Shown here: positions 11,700 through 23,689 of the stretch, one piece after another
How the letters are laid out: each line of letters begins with the position of its first letter
Numbering within the stretch: position 1 is the first letter of the stretch
Position numbers and translations under genes: made by a program
Origin: Guadua angustifolia
Taxonomy: Eukaryota; Streptophyta; Magnoliopsida; Poales; Poaceae
Direction: 5' to 3'
Assembly: GCA_036346375.1 (NCBI GenBank)
Contig: CM070502.1
Location: 73,176,224-73,240,223, forward strand
DNA: 64,000 bases
The notes under the pieces: generated by a model
Seen by the model: the letters and a program-made list of their open reading frames with translations, nothing else
Database searches by the model: none
What the model was told of the DNA's origin: nothing

Positions 11700-12529
11700 G
11701 GGGCGCCTGTAGGGGGCTAGTGGTTGGCTTTTTCCGCTAACTCCCGGCGGACTTCGGTGTTCACTAAGAAGCGTGCTCGTGCATTAGAAGATGGCGATCT
11801 CAAGACCAGATATCGCGGGCGAAGCGACGACCAAGGCGCCTCCGGCCACGCCGGCCGAGGGATCGTCTCGCCCGCCGCAGGCGGCATACTGCTTGCCCGC
11901 AGAGCCGGGAGCGATCCGGCGTCGCAGCCGGCCTTGAGGCGGCCACCCCGCCTGTAACTTGCACGCCGCCGTTTTTCTCGACCACCTCGGTGGAGTTCGC
12001 AGAGATTCCCCGCCACTGCGTGGGCTGCGAGCATCGCTGGCCTCGTGGATGCGCCCAACTCGAGAGGGGCTCCCGGCGGTCGGTGCTAATCGCATTTGAC
12101 GCCTAAGGCGCTGCCAGGCGCGCTCAGCCTCCAACCGCCCGACGACAAAGGCCCGGCCAGGGCTGTGGTCCGAGAAGGGCGCACAGAATCTGGTCCCGGC
12201 TCATCGAGGAACTGTGGAGACCTCCGCTCACCTTGATGAGAGCCGCCGGCACATGGTGATGACCTCCGTGGTCGCCGCCGCGCCACCGACCAAGAGCGCC
12301 GCCATGGCAAGTAGGTGGCGGCCGACAATGAGAGTCCCCTCATGGTTTCACCTTCGGGACCGGAGGAGGTCCACTCCTCCGTTCCACAGCAGCGAGCCGC
12401 TCAAGGCCCCACGCACGGTCTCCGAACGGCTTCGATGAGCGGCTCGGCTCCCTCTATGGCGTCGGTGCCGTTTTCTCCGGCGGCTGCGCAGGTGGTTCGC
12501 CGGATAGGTTTCGCCCGCTGCCATAGAAA

Positions 12530-13230
12530 AATATGACTAAGCACCACCAACCCGGAGGAGTTCCTCCAAATCTACACGACGATGGTGCGGGCGGTGGGCG
12601 GATCTGAAAAGGTCATGGCCAATTACCTCCCAACGGCCTTGACGGGTTCTCGCCGCGCCTCGTCGCTAAATCTCCGAGGGTCTGTGCACTCGTGGGGATG
12701 CCAGCGACATTTTTGTCGCTAATTTTCGTGGCTTTTCACAAGAGCCGGTGTGGAGGATGACCTCCACGCCTCGAACAAGAGAAGGGGAGTCGCCGCGACT
12801 TCATCCGGCGTTTCACATCGCCGCAACACCATCCCCACATCTCCGAGCAATCACCGCCATCGCGCCAGAGGGGCGACGCGATCGCGAAGATGAAGGAGAA
12901 GATGGCCACCATACCATCACCAACCTCCGAAGCTTTTCTCCTCGCACATAAGTGCGCGGCCGCGGAGGCGAGGGGCGGCGCCGCCCCAAGGGTGGCTAAG
13001 GCAAGAATGAGGCCGACTCGAAAAGTTCCGCCGGCGGGCAAGAAGGCGCGAAGCGCTGAGGCGGGGAGGCCAGCAAGTCCGCCGCCGAGCGACGACGAAG
13101 AAGACCCGCGCCTCGAAGCGCAACCGCGCGATCGGGCGTGATGACCGCCGCGAAGCGGCGCGACGACCGCCGTGATCGGCGAACGACGCCGCGGATCGGC
13201 GCGATGATCGCCGCGCCGTGGGAACGACCG
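12530..13230 (+). pseudogene. gypsy gag remnant
   Basis: The first block reads NPEEFLQIYTTMVRAVGG then EKVMANYLPTALTGS, the retrotransposon gag domain common to rice RIRE2-like elements. Further pieces follow in other frames: SFTRAGVEDDLHAS, a SHRRNTIP segment, an acidic KMKEKMATIP segment and the basic tail. At least five frame changes are needed to follow the gene, so no intact Gag is made. Confidence 0.75.
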
Positions 13231-13559
13231 CCGCGATCAAAAGGAGGACGAGCCCACGCCTAATACATAAAATCAATACCCATGACCGGACAACCGCGGT
13301 CGTGGGCGGATGGTGGAGAAGCGGCTCAAGGAGCGCCGCCGATGATGATCAAGATGAAGATCCCGCCCCATCGCTTTTCAAAGAAAGCGGATCACACTGC
13401 GGGCGCATATCCATGGTGGTTCATCTACCATCTCTCCAACGCCGCTATAAACGGCCGAAAAGGGAGGTATGCGCCACGGCGCCGAGCTCGTGGACGGGTC
13501 GGACATCGAAATGGTGAGCAAACGATCACCTTCGGGCCGGGCCGACCACCGAGGGCACC

Positions 13560-13960
13560 CCACCTAGGGCATCTCCCGATCGTGGTAGCACCCACGGTCC
13601 GGAATGTACTGGTCAAGGGTGCCGATGGACGAGGCGCTCCATCAACCTCCCCGTCTGCGTCGGCATTCATGGCGCCGCAGATCCCGCGACAGATCTGTGC
13701 CCGACCGCCGTTCTTCGGTAGCCCTCAGATGCGGCTTGCTCCCTTGGGTCAAGTTTGCCTCCCGCCACTTTCGGGAAAAGGATAACTACCGCACCGAGAT
13801 GGTGGATTTCGAGGTCGCCGATTTCGACCTCCCATATAACGCTTGCTTGTTTAATCGGCGTCGGTCAAATTCATGGCGGTTACCCATTATGCTTACATGA
13901 TGGTGAAGATGTCGGTCCGGCGCCCCATTGTCATCAACGTGGATAGGTCGGAGGTCTCGC
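13560..13960 (+). pseudogene. gypsy protease region
   Basis: The segment VVAPTVRNVLV at about 13580 is the usual entry to the retroviral-type aspartic protease, and PLGQVCLP at about 13740 is the flap-side segment. The catalytic D-x-G stretch is distorted by indels (about 13615-13640). TEMVDFEVADFDLPYNA and KFMAVTHYAYMMVKM (13795-13912) follow in shifted frames. They are typical of the linker between protease and RT in this group. Confidence 0.6.
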
Positions 13961-14199
13961 GCGCCACAAGCAAGCTTGGGATCGGCGCCGGCACACTGCG
14001 CTTACCGCACCGACGCCACTTCCTGGAGCCCTCAGGCCGGACCAGTGCTTCACCGGCTCGCCGGTGAGGTAAAGGTGGTCGCCTGAGTGGGGCGAACCCG
14101 AAGATCACAACATTGGCGCCAACCTCGGCGCCAATAGAAGACGCGCTCGCCACCTTCCTCCACCAAACGCAGACGTGTTCGCCGGCAACCGTCCGACAT

Positions 14200-14916
14200 G
14201 ACCGGGTCCCCAGGAGGTGATCGAGCACCGATTGGCAATGCTCCCCGAGGCGCGTCCGGTCCGACAGAAAGTCCGGAGGCAGGCACCCGAGCGACAAGAT
14301 GCCATTCGAGAGGAGGTAGAGAAGCTATTGAGCGCGGGGATCGCTGTGGAAGTCTCTCATCCCGAGTGGCTTGCCAACCCGTGCTCGCTCAAGAAATCCA
14401 ACGGAGGTGGCGATGTGTGTCGATTTCACCGACCTCAACAAGGCTCGCCTGGCGATCCATATCTCGCCGCTGGTCGATCTCATTGTTGACTCCACGGCCG
14501 GGTGCGAACTGCTGTGCTTCCTGGACGCGTACTCTGGGTACCACCAGATTAGCATGGCGCTTGAAGATGAAGAGAAGACTGCTTTTGTAACCCCAACGGG
14601 CGTATATTGTTATGTAAGGATGGCTTTTGGTTTAAAGAATGCCGGTTCTACTTATCAGCGTGCCATGCATATTACCTTCCGCCCTCAGATAGGGCGCAAT
14701 CTTGAGGTATACGTTGATGACTTGGTAGTGAAGATTAAAAAGAATGAAGAACTGATCCAAGACCTGGAGGAGACCTTTGCTAACCTCCGGAAGAATTGCC
14801 TGAAGCTCAACCCAGAAAAATGCGTGTTCGGTGTGCCCTCCGGCAAGTTGTTGGGTTTCGGTGTCGGTAGGGGCATCGAGGCCAATCTCGACAAGATAGC
14901 GCCATCGAGCACATGA
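14200..14916 (+). pseudogene. gypsy reverse transcriptase
   Basis: VIEHRLAMLPEARPVRQK and LSAGIAVEVSHPEW (14217-14370) begin the RT. MCVDFTDLNKA, FLDAYSGYHQISMA and the catalytic YVDD (14710-14721) follow, then NLRKNCLKLNPEKCVFGV. The main block is open from 14371 to 14914 and is the best preserved part of the element. The usual PYPLPRID segment has been replaced by an indel-shifted stretch. This is a clear Ty3/gypsy RT, broken at both ends. Confidence 0.88.
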
Positions 14917-14989
14917 AGCCGCCAAAGGCGACTCAAGCAAGTTCGGTTCGGGTGGTCGCCTGCCTCCTGGGCGATTCATTGCCCGCTTG

Positions 14990-15660
14990 GGAGAGCGAAG
15001 CTCGCTCTGCTCAAGTTGTTAAAGAAGACTAACCATTTTGAATGGACGGAGGAAGCTCGTAGGCTTTTGAAGACCTGGCAAGACCTCTCCTCTCCCGGTC
15101 TTTGGTTTCTGGCGGGTGAGCCTTTGCTTCAGATATCGCCGCCACCCCGAGGTGGTAAGCGAGTGTTGGTCGCGAGAGGAAGGCGCCCGAAGCCGGTTTA
15201 CTACATCGGTAAGGTATTGCATGAAGCGTAAACTTCAGATCCTCAGCTCAAGATGTCAGATGCGGTCTCGTTGCGCCCGTAAAATCGCGGCACTATTTTC
15301 GTGGGCGAAATCACCGCTGTCACGGCCTACCCTTGCGGAAATCCTCCACAATCGCGGAAGCCAAGGCCGCGATCGCTAAATGGTCAGTGGAGATAGGGGA
15401 ATTCAACATCAAATTCGTGCCCCGCACCGCTATCAAGAGTCAAAAGTTGGCGAGTTCGTCGCCGAGTGGACTCCTGCCACTCCTGAAGCTGAAGAAGCAC
15501 CCATGCCTTCCCCGGACGTTATTCTCTTGATGGATCCTTCAGCCGAAGGCGCGGGCTGGGGTTGTCTGGTCTCCCCGACCGGTGATACCTCCAAGACGCG
15601 GGTCGCCTCGAATTCAAGGCCACCAACAACATTTTGAATATGAAGGTCTGGCGCGTGGTC
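14990..15660 (+). pseudogene. gypsy RNase H and tether remnant
   Basis: KPVYYIGKVLHEA (about 15190-15231) is the RNase H entry. The LREILHNREA-like stretch (about 15330-15360) follows in shifted frames, then VEIGEFNIKFVPRTAIKSQ and FVAEWTPATPEAEEAPMP. A second RNase H-like start, ILLMDPSAEGAGWG, follows at about 15520, as in Tat-type elements. No continuous frame survives. Confidence 0.65.
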
Positions 15661-16099
15661 GCGATCGCCAAGATTGGGCATCAGCGCTCCAAGTCAAGGG
15701 AGACTCCTCGCCGGTCATTAATCAAGCACTAAAGGAGTTCCAATGTTCCGACCCCACCATGGCGGCGCACCGCAAAGGTCCCAAGAATGGAGCGCCATTT
15801 TGAAGGTCCGGGTATACTCATGTCCCCGGCGGACAATCACCTTGCGACGGTTTGTCCCAGCTTGCATCCTCAAAGGCTCCTGTCCGGCCGGTTCGAAGAA
15901 AGACTACCGCGACCGGCCCATCGCAGCCCACGATTCTGTGGGGATGATGGTGTCATTGCCGCTGCCCCCGGCCCAGTGGGGACGACGGCAAGGTTGCCAT
16001 GCCTCCGGCCGGAGTGGGGAAGGCGGTCACACACGGCACTCCAATTCAGAGGAGGAAGGCGGCGTGTTCGCCCAAATTCCTGTGTCCGGAGGAAGACGC

Positions 16100-17356
16100 G
16101 GTCCGCCGAGGCAAGACCAGGAAAAGCTCGGCCAATGAGTACCCAGCGAGCACCGAGTGGTCGCCACCCTTGGGGTGAAGATCGATGGATGGACCCTATC
16201 CCGCCTTCTGCGTGACCAAGTGATCCCCGACGATGATGCCTCACCGAGAAGATTGCACGAAGGCCAAGTGCTATACTGTAGGTGGGGACCTATATCGCCA
16301 GAGAGAAACGGAGTTCTCACAAGTGCATCACTCGGGAAGAGGGGAGCAACTGCTCTCGATATCCATGGAGGCGTGTGGGAGCCATATGTCCGCCGAACTC
16401 TAGTCGGCAAGGCGTTTCGCCAGGATTTTATTGGCCTACCGCCTCCGTGATGCTTATGAAGCCAGTGAGGACGCGGCTTGTCAGTTCTTCGCCAGTAAAC
16501 CCACCGACCACCCAAGCTCGCAAACCATCCCACTCTCCCGCCGTTCGCGTCCGGGGCTGGATATCCGGGTCCGTTCTCGTGGCCACAGGGGCTTCACCCA
16601 CCTCTTTGTCGCCATCGATAAGTTCACCAAGTGGGTCGAAGCCGAGGCAGTGCGGGCCATCACGGCCGCCGCCGTTAAGTTCATGCGCGGATCTTCACCC
16701 TTTGGAGTCGCCAATCGCATCATCACCGCTAACGGCACCCGCTCACCAATACGGCTTTTTCGAATTCGTGAAGAGATGGGCACCAAGGTATGTTTCGCGG
16801 TGGCCCATCCCATGAGCAATGGTCGCTGAGCGCCAACGCTACCGGGTACTAAAGGGCCTCAAGACAAGGGCGTTTGATCGACTCCACAAGCGGGTACAAG
16901 ATGGACGGAAGAACTCCCTGGCTGTGGTCGCCAAGACCACGCCTAGCCGTATGCGACCATGAGACACCCTTCTTTTTGGTGTATGGCGCCGGCCGCTTCT
17001 CCCCTCCGAGCCGCCGCCGCCCGCCGCCTCCGCTTTCAATGAAGAGGACCAAGAAGATCTCCCATGAGAAGAGGTTAACCTCCTGGAGGAAGTGCGGATC
17101 GCCGCCTTGCGCGCCGCCAGATTATCGCAGAAAGCTCAGCGATACCACGCCACCCGGTCTCTCGAGAGAACACTGGCAAGCATGCACTGGTCTTCTTGCA
17201 GATTCAGACGCATGCCGGGTTACATAAGCTGCCTCCCGATGGAGGGCCCTTCAAGGTGGTTCAGATCTCGGCCGGGCGGTCCTGTTAGCCATCGAGGACG
17301 GTGAAGAGTCGATTTAACTCCTACAACATAGACTTGTTGCGGAAGTTCTATCCCTG
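16100..17356 (+). pseudogene. gypsy integrase remnant
   Basis: FTHLFVAIDKFTKWVEAEAV (about 16590-16650) is the integrase core. RIITANGT carries the second acidic position with Asp replaced by Ala in this reading, and then come AHPMSNGR and VLKGLKTRAFDRL. TPFFLVYGA lies near 16960. The polyprotein ends with RFNSYNIDLLRKFYP and a stop at about 17355, typical of the gypsy pol end. Frame changes break it throughout. Confidence 0.75.
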
Positions 17357-18849
17357 AAGGAATTGTAAGTACCCGGCAGCTTGCTCCAATCAGCCTCGAG
17401 GTACGTCCCTCTTCCGGCTGGTCGGCGGCTGCTGGCGATCAGTGAGGCTGTTGCCCAGAAAGCTTTTTGCTTCACCATTACTGTTCCTCTTAGTTGTGCT
17501 TCGAGTGGCAATTATGCGCGTGTATGTTGCTGGTTCTGTGCGTTTGCTAATTCCTTCGTGAAATCCATGGCGATCTTCGGCGTCTGTGTACACTTAGCCC
17601 GTGACTGGGGCGAAGTTGGCATACGGTGCTCGACGCTGCTCGCACACCCTACCGGGTTGGCTCTCTGCAAGCACTGGTCGTCACCATGAAAGCACCGTTT
17701 ACCGATGCCACCCCCTTAAAACTCATTGCTTTGGTACATAGCACCGCTGGTTCGGTTTCTAGCTCACAAGGACTTAGAATCCAAACAGATGCAGCCAAGG
17801 CACTTCATGTGGGACTTAGAATGTTCCGGCCTACCTTGCGATGCCCTTCCAGATGTTTACTCACCTTTCCCAGAGTCATCTCAGGCGCAGCAGGTAAGCA
17901 TAAAAGTGTTGGCTTACTTTTCACGAAAAAGCCCTCGCTCAGGCCGGTCGCCAGCTGGCTTGGGGTCGCCGCCTGCGTCTCAAGCCGCCGCCCGGCCGCC
18001 TCCATAGGCTCGCCTTGGCGCCAGATGGTCGGGTCGCCCGGCCGTAAGGTCGGTCGCCTAGTAGCTTGGGGTCGCCGCCAAGCGCTCAAGGTGCTTCGCC
18101 ATAGGCGCCCGGTTAATTATCGGTCGCCCTCGAAGGTCGGTCGCCCGATGGCTTGGGGGTCGCTCGCTCAAGGCCCCAAGTCGCTCGCCAAAGACTCGTG
18201 TTCCTTGTCCTGCGGCATATAAACCAAGATAAGCGCTCTATACCGCATTTTTTGGCCATTTCCTTACGATCATATCCTAAGATGGGTCGAGCTACGCGTG
18301 ATTGTCGCAAGCGTTGGAGACCAGCGGCTCTGTATGATAGAAGAAGATGTGCTAATGTGTTAACGTCCGGCGAGGCCAAGTCATCGAGTGTCGATTAGGC
18401 ACGGCGCCTCAAGCACGCTCAGACGCTTCGGGTTGGCTCTCGGAAGCACCGCTGGTCGCCTCCGCTGAGTGTTGCCGCCTAAGGGCACTTCCAAAACTTG
18501 TTGTCTCGCCACGCCACGCCGTGGTACATTTTCGCGATCATCGTGGTCTAAATTCGAAGGTCAAACTTGCGATAATCTCGCAGAAACTTGACGCTAAGGC
18601 CTTCATCGTGTCCTTCGCTCCTTGTTCGCTTAAGGCCATTTTTTCGCCACGCTTTATGTGGTCCGCGTAATCTATGCTTGCGATCACAACAAGCACATAA
18701 AATCATTTGGCAGACTCGTAAACGCTACCCTAATTTAAGCGTTTTTAAAAGTTGCTTTTGCTTCTAATGACGGCCATCTAACAAGCAAATATAATGGATT
18801 CAATCATGCGAAAATAAGCAACACATGAATAACGATTAAACATCTAACA

Positions 18850-19990
18850 TTCATCCAAAAGTTGTCCAAGGTCTTTCTGGACGCAGGTTCGTCGACAGAA
18901 GCAACAAAAAAAAGGAAGAAGAAAGCTGCCCGCCTTCACTCCTCATCCTCGCCAAAGTCAAGTTCATCGTCGGCTCCACCTTCGGCGGCCAGAGGGGTGG
19001 AGACATCCATGGCCGGCCGCTCCACCCGCAGATCTCACCACGTGTTCGCAGCCGCGCACTCGCGCAGCGCCTCCGCTTTGGCCGCCGCTCGCGTCTCTTC
19101 GACACCGCCGTCACCACCGCCATGGGATCAAAAGCGGCGTCGCGGGCGAAGAAAGCGCGGTAGGTCGCGCCATGATCGCGACCAGCGCCCTTCCGTGGCG
19201 GAGCGGCGCTTAGGGCGGCGGGAGTCTCGAAGCGCCCGCGGCCTGGTTGGTCGCGTGAGCAAATTGAAGCGCCGAGTCCTCCAGGCACGCTCAACGTCAC
19301 ACCCAAGGGTTCTGTGCACCTCTGGTGCGCTGAACGCTTCTTCAAAGATGATCGCGAGGTTGCGCGCGGCGGAAGGATTCAAGTTCCGAGGTCTTCAACG
19401 CCGCCGCCTTCTCCGCCGTGTCTCGCCCGCTCCGCCGCCAGATTGCGGTCGTGTTGTTCTCTCTCTGCGCCGCCGCTGCTGCCGCTCTCCGCGCTCTGCC
19501 CAACTCGCCACCGAGGCAAGTTGTTGGGTTGTCTGGGCACCATGCTCGAGGCGGCGGAAGAACGGTGCCTAGTGCCGCGCGTGTCGCTTACTCCGAGTGA
19601 AGAGTTCGACGGCTGCCGGGCTGGAGGCGACAAGGGCGGCGCGAGGGGCGAGACCTCCGGCGCGCTGGTACAGAGTGTCTCCGCCTCGGGCGGCGCGGCG
19701 GCGGAGGCGCCGCGCAGAGGCCTCCGCTGTCTCGGTGGCGCCGGGTGTTGGCACCCTGCTGCTCGAGGGGCCGCCTTGGTGGCGCCCTCAAGCTCAAGCC
19801 GGCCATTGGGAGCGTGAGGCCACCCTGTTGAGCGGTGGCCTGGGCTCCCGTGGCCGAGGTTGTCGGCGCCGGAGGAGAAGGTACGGTTGGTGAAGGCTCT
19901 GGAGCGGTCTTTGCATAGGCGGCGGCGCGGAGGTGAAGTCGCGCGGGCGCCCTGTGCCCCGCCCCTTGAAGGGGTACCGCCACGGCGGGC
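18850..19990 (-). pseudogene. probable antisense ORF of the Tat-type element
   Basis: Between integrase and the 3' LTR the minus strand reads, in alternating frames, segments with protein-like composition. In transcription order these are AEKAAALKTSELESFRR, EDSALQFAHATNQAAGASR, TYRAFFARDAAFDPMAVV, EETRAAAKAEALRECAAAN and a Ser/Glu/Asp-rich end GGADDELDFGEDEE before a stop near 18935. The Ala/Glu-rich heptad-like parts suggest a coiled coil. Some Tat-lineage elements are known to carry an antisense ORF here. The plus strand is also open in places but gives only Arg/Ser/Ala low-complexity translations. Function is unknown. Confidence 0.45.
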
Positions 19991-21373
19991 CGGCGGCGGC
20001 GGAGTTTGTCCGTGGGTCTGCCCTCTTAGGGTCCGGAGCCTGTGGTGTCGGCAGCGAATGGCCGCTGTTCACGCTGCCCGATCGCGGCAGCGGCCCTCGA
20101 TCACCAATGCCACGGCGGGATCACGGCCGCCCCTGTGGAGTCCATCGGCGGAGCAACCGACGATCCGCAGCGCCCACGCGCTCCAGTGTCGGCGAAGCGC
20201 GGCGTCGGCGGAAAGGGCGTGCCGCTGGGGACCGGCAAGATAGCGGCAAGCCACCCGCCCAGTTTGGCTCTCAAAGTTGCCCTCGCCTGCCGCAGAAGAA
20301 AGGGAAAAAGATGGCGGTCGGTTGGTAGGAAGCCGCAGAAAAACATGTGCTTAAAGGAAACTAGAAGAAGACAAGGACTTACGCCGCCACGCGCGCGTCA
20401 GTCGTTGTCGCCGTATCGCCATGAAGGCCGGACGCGCGGCTGGCGGGCTGATCCTCCGCCGTGTAGTCGGGCTACCACCCTCCGTTCACCCGGCGCCCCG
20501 CAATCCGCCGACGCTGGTCAAGACATGCTGAGCTCGCTGTCTCTTCGACCCGCGAGCTCCGGCTCAAGGTGTGCGCCGCTTCATGGCGGCACCCCAGAGA
20601 TCGATTCCGCTGTCATCCCGATGTACAGCCAATCGCCGCGCCATGTCCTCCGCTTGGACTCGTCTTTGAAGGGAATATAGTGGGAGGCCATCCGCCCCGA
20701 GGGCGAAATAGCAACTCCCCACTACTGGCTGCCATTGGTGGCGCGCAGAATGAAGAAATGGCGAAGAGAGGAAGGTTCGGCATCACCCCATGAACATTTC
20801 ACAGAGGTGTGCGAAGATGGCGAGGAAGATGATAGAGTTGGGGTGAGATGAAGATGATGGATTTCAGAGAAGTGGAGGACGGTGAGAAAAACTCGGAAAA
20901 AGGGTGGAAGAAGGCCCGCCATCATGGCCTGTGTGTGGGCGATTTATCTGTCGGAGAGGCACACAGGCGTGGCGTCCCGGACGCAGATCGGAAGGTGCCT
21001 TCCGCGATGATCCTCATCCGATTCACGGCGGTGGCGCCGATGAGAGAGGCCGGAATGGGGTTCACCATGGTGGATCAAGAAGACGAAGAGCTTTGGGAAA
21101 AAGAGGCGAAGAACAAGAAAGCAAAAGTGCGCGAAGAAAATGTATATGAAACCGCCGACTACAGATGCATCTATATATGCGCATTCTACGCCGGGCGGTT
21201 CGCGAAAAGGCGAATTATGCGCTGCTTTGCCCTAAGGGAAAATCGCAGATACGCTACGGAACCGGCGGTCGCGACCCTCATGAGTAGTGGCTCGCCTAAG
21301 AGAGCGCTAAGCATTAAGTGCATTAAATGAAGGTTCTAAAAGGAGGCATAGGTCTGCGCTTAGGACAGCCCGG

Positions 21374-22661
21374 CTATCAACAGATTATACGCTAGGGTAC
21401 CTTTCCACATAAAAAGTACAATCCGCGTGGCGGCTCGGCAACCGGGCGGCGATCACGGCACGGCCGGGCGTTGTTCCACGTGGCGCCGGCGAAAGGTGGC
21501 GAAAGCACGCCGCCGCTCGGCGCCGGCTACGTGGCGGCTCGCACGGCGGCGATTACGCCACGGCCAAGCGTTGTTCCACGTGGCGCCGGCGAAAGCGGGC
21601 GAAAGCACGCCGCCGCCGGCGCCATTTACGGGCGGTTCGGCAACGGGCGGCGATCACGGCCACGGCCAGCGCGTCGGCCCACGTGGCGCCCGGCGAAAGG
21701 TGGGCGAAGACGCTTCGCCGCCGGCCGCCATTTACGTGGCGGCTCGCAACCGGCGGCGATCACGGCCACGGCCGGGCGTTGTTCCACGTGGCGCCGGCGA
21801 GCAGTGGCGAAGCACGCTCGCCGCCCGGCGCCAGCCTACGTGGCGGTTCGCAACGGGCGGCGATCACGCCGCACGGCCAGCGTCGGCCCACGGGCGCCGG
21901 CGAAAGCAGGGCGAAGACGCTCGCCGCCGGCGCCACTACGTGGCGGTTCGGCAACCGGCGGCGATCACGGCCGCCGGCCAGCGTCGGTCACGTGGCGCTG
22001 GCGAAAGCAGTGGGCAACCGCGCCCGCCCACGTGGCGCTTAGCACCCGGCGGCGAGACGCTCGCTCGCCCCGCCGCAGGTAAAAGGTGGAGCGGCGGCTT
22101 CGCCCGAAGGCTCTTTTTCCACCGCTGCATCGTGTCGAGCAGCAGTTCGCCATGGCAGCTTATCGATTGTAAGGGTTTTCACGACAGCCCATTCTCTCGA
22201 CATCTCGACTACTGTCACAAAGGTGTCCCATCCCATGACCGCAAAGGCACGCAGAGGCATTTAATGAGGCCGAGGAACGGACAAAGACGGAAGGAGTAAT
22301 AAATGTATAAGGATCAAGATGATGACCTCCCTTTACCTACTCCTGCTAGCCCGCCTATATAAGGGCCTCCGTGCATGGGAAAGGGGACTGCATTCGAGAG
22401 GAAAGAACTTGTAACTCATGAGCTTTGTATTAGCTTCACACCTTCTCAAAAACAATCTAGCAGAAGTAAGGCTATTACCGAGCCAAAGGGGCTGAACTGG
22501 TAAAAATCTTCGTGTCATCCGCAGCTCATGGACGCCGGAATCCCCCGCATAGGAGTCCCTAGGGTTTTCGCCCTCTAGGTTTAGCCAGCCGCGAAGACGC
22601 CCTCCTTCCGAACAAAACCCGGTCTGCATCCTCCGGGCCTATCAGGTGGAATACGCCGACA
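21374..22661 (+). repeat. 3' LTR of the gypsy element
   Basis: 1288 bp, about 300 bp longer than the 5' LTR. It contains six ~103 bp GC-rich units, starting near 21425, 21529, 21628, 21733, 21838 and 21938, against three in the 5' copy, which accounts for the length difference. The TATA box TATATAAG is at 22356-22363 and the end is GAATACGCCGACA. Confidence 0.88.
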
Positions 22662-22808
22662 ACTGTCATATCATTTATCATGCGCAGTAGCACTCGTATC
22701 GGATCATAATTTTATAAGATACAATACGGACGTGCACGATATAAAGAAGATGAATATCATAGAAAACTAAAATAATAACGTTGAAGTAGCCATGATGAAA
22801 AAACTAAA

Positions 22809-22985
22809 ATAATATCTAATCCTCTCGCACATCTCTTGTTTTGAATAAGTTGATTTGTAACTTCTTTGTTGCTTTGGTTCTCCATAACCACCCTATAGGT
22901 TCATATAGCCCTCTTAGTCCTCTTTCAAAACAAATAGAAATTCTACTCAAAAAAATAGGAATCATAATGTTATTTAAATCCTAGA

Positions 22986-23056
<71 letters not shown>

Positions 23057-23186
23057 TGAATGAAAATGGTTAAGTCATCTTACTTAACCGATATCATCTA
23101 TTTTTTTGTTGCTATATATACACAAAAGGAGTGCCTTTTTTTTGAAATGACGCAAAAAAAGGAAAGACGGCGAGCACGTCAGGGTT
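22809..23186 (+). repeat. direct repeat copy A, split by an insertion
   Basis: The segment TAATATCTAATCC...TTCATATAGCCCTCTTA (22809-22926) matches copy B at 23521-23626. The continuation ATGACGCAAAAAAAGG...GGCGAGCACGTC lies at 23147-23186. In copy B these two parts are adjacent, so about 220 bp, including a TA microsatellite, interrupt copy A. Confidence 0.65.
22988..23054. repeat. (TA)n microsatellite
   Basis: About 33 uninterrupted TA dinucleotides inside the insertion that splits direct repeat copy A. Confidence 0.95.
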
Positions 23187-23189
23187 CAC

Positions 23190-23515
23190 AAAACTGTACC
23201 GTGAAAACCGGTTTGATTTTCGTGGTACGGTTTGCGTAAAAACCGCTCGAAAAACCGTTAAAAACCGAAAGAGTTGAAAATTTAAAAATTTTTGAAAAAA
23301 AATCGAAAACCGCGGTTTTTTCGCGAAAAACCGCTCGGTTTTCTCGAAAATTCAACCCATCCAATTGAATGTTCTTCTTTTCAAAAAAATTAAATTTTTA
23401 ATTTTTTAAAAAATAGAACGGTTTATCGAGTGGTTTTGGATCTCGAACCGGAGCGGTAAGATCGAAAACCGCGGTTTTTGAGCGGTTTTTGAGTGGTAAA
23501 TCTAATGCTGAAGAT
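23190..23515. mobile_element. palindrome-rich foldback element
   Basis: The stretch is filled with short inverted motifs: GAAAACCGGTTT, AAACCGCTCG, and the perfect palindrome AAAACCGCGGTTTT twice (23306-23319 and 23465-23478), with AGCGGTTTTTGAGTGG near the end. The left half is rich in AAACCG and the right half in CGGTTT, as in a foldback transposon. It is bracketed by direct repeat copies A and B. No TSD was recognised. Confidence 0.5.
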
Positions 23516-23520
23516 TAACT

Positions 23521-23676
23521 TAATATCTAATCCTTTTGTACATCTCTTACTTTCAATGACCTGATTTGTAGCTTCTTTATTGCTTTGATTCTCTATGACC
23601 ATCCTATAGGTTCATATAGCCTCTTAATGACGCAAAAAAGGAGAACTCAGCTGCGACGGCGAGCACGTCCGTCGAG
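23521..23676 (+). repeat. direct repeat copy B
   Basis: Uninterrupted version of the repeat at 22809-23186, running from TAATATCTAATCCTTTTG through ATGACGCAAAAAAGGAG to GGCGAGCACGTC. It shows about 10-15% divergence from copy A by eye. Confidence 0.65.
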
Positions 23677-23689
23677 GGTAGAATACATC

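Larger units (their letters stand above)
10711..22661 (+). mobile_element. Ty3/gypsy LTR retrotransposon (Tat/RIRE2-like)
   Basis: The element has two LTRs (10711-11699 and 21374-22661), begins TGTC, ends GACA and is flanked by the perfect 5-bp duplication ACTGT (10706-10710 and 22662-22666). The internal order is gag, protease, RT, RNase H, integrase, as in Ty3/gypsy. A further 4 kb lies between the end of integrase (about 17356) and the 3' LTR and holds a probable antisense ORF. The spacing and the style of the gag and pol motifs resemble the Tat group (RIRE2-like) of grasses. The coding regions are broken by dozens of small indels, so the copy is not autonomous as sequenced. Confidence 0.9.

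Noticed and set aside
21427..22299. 290-codon open frame in the 3' LTR
   Set aside because: Same repeat artefact as in the 5' LTR; it crosses the promoter region of the LTR.
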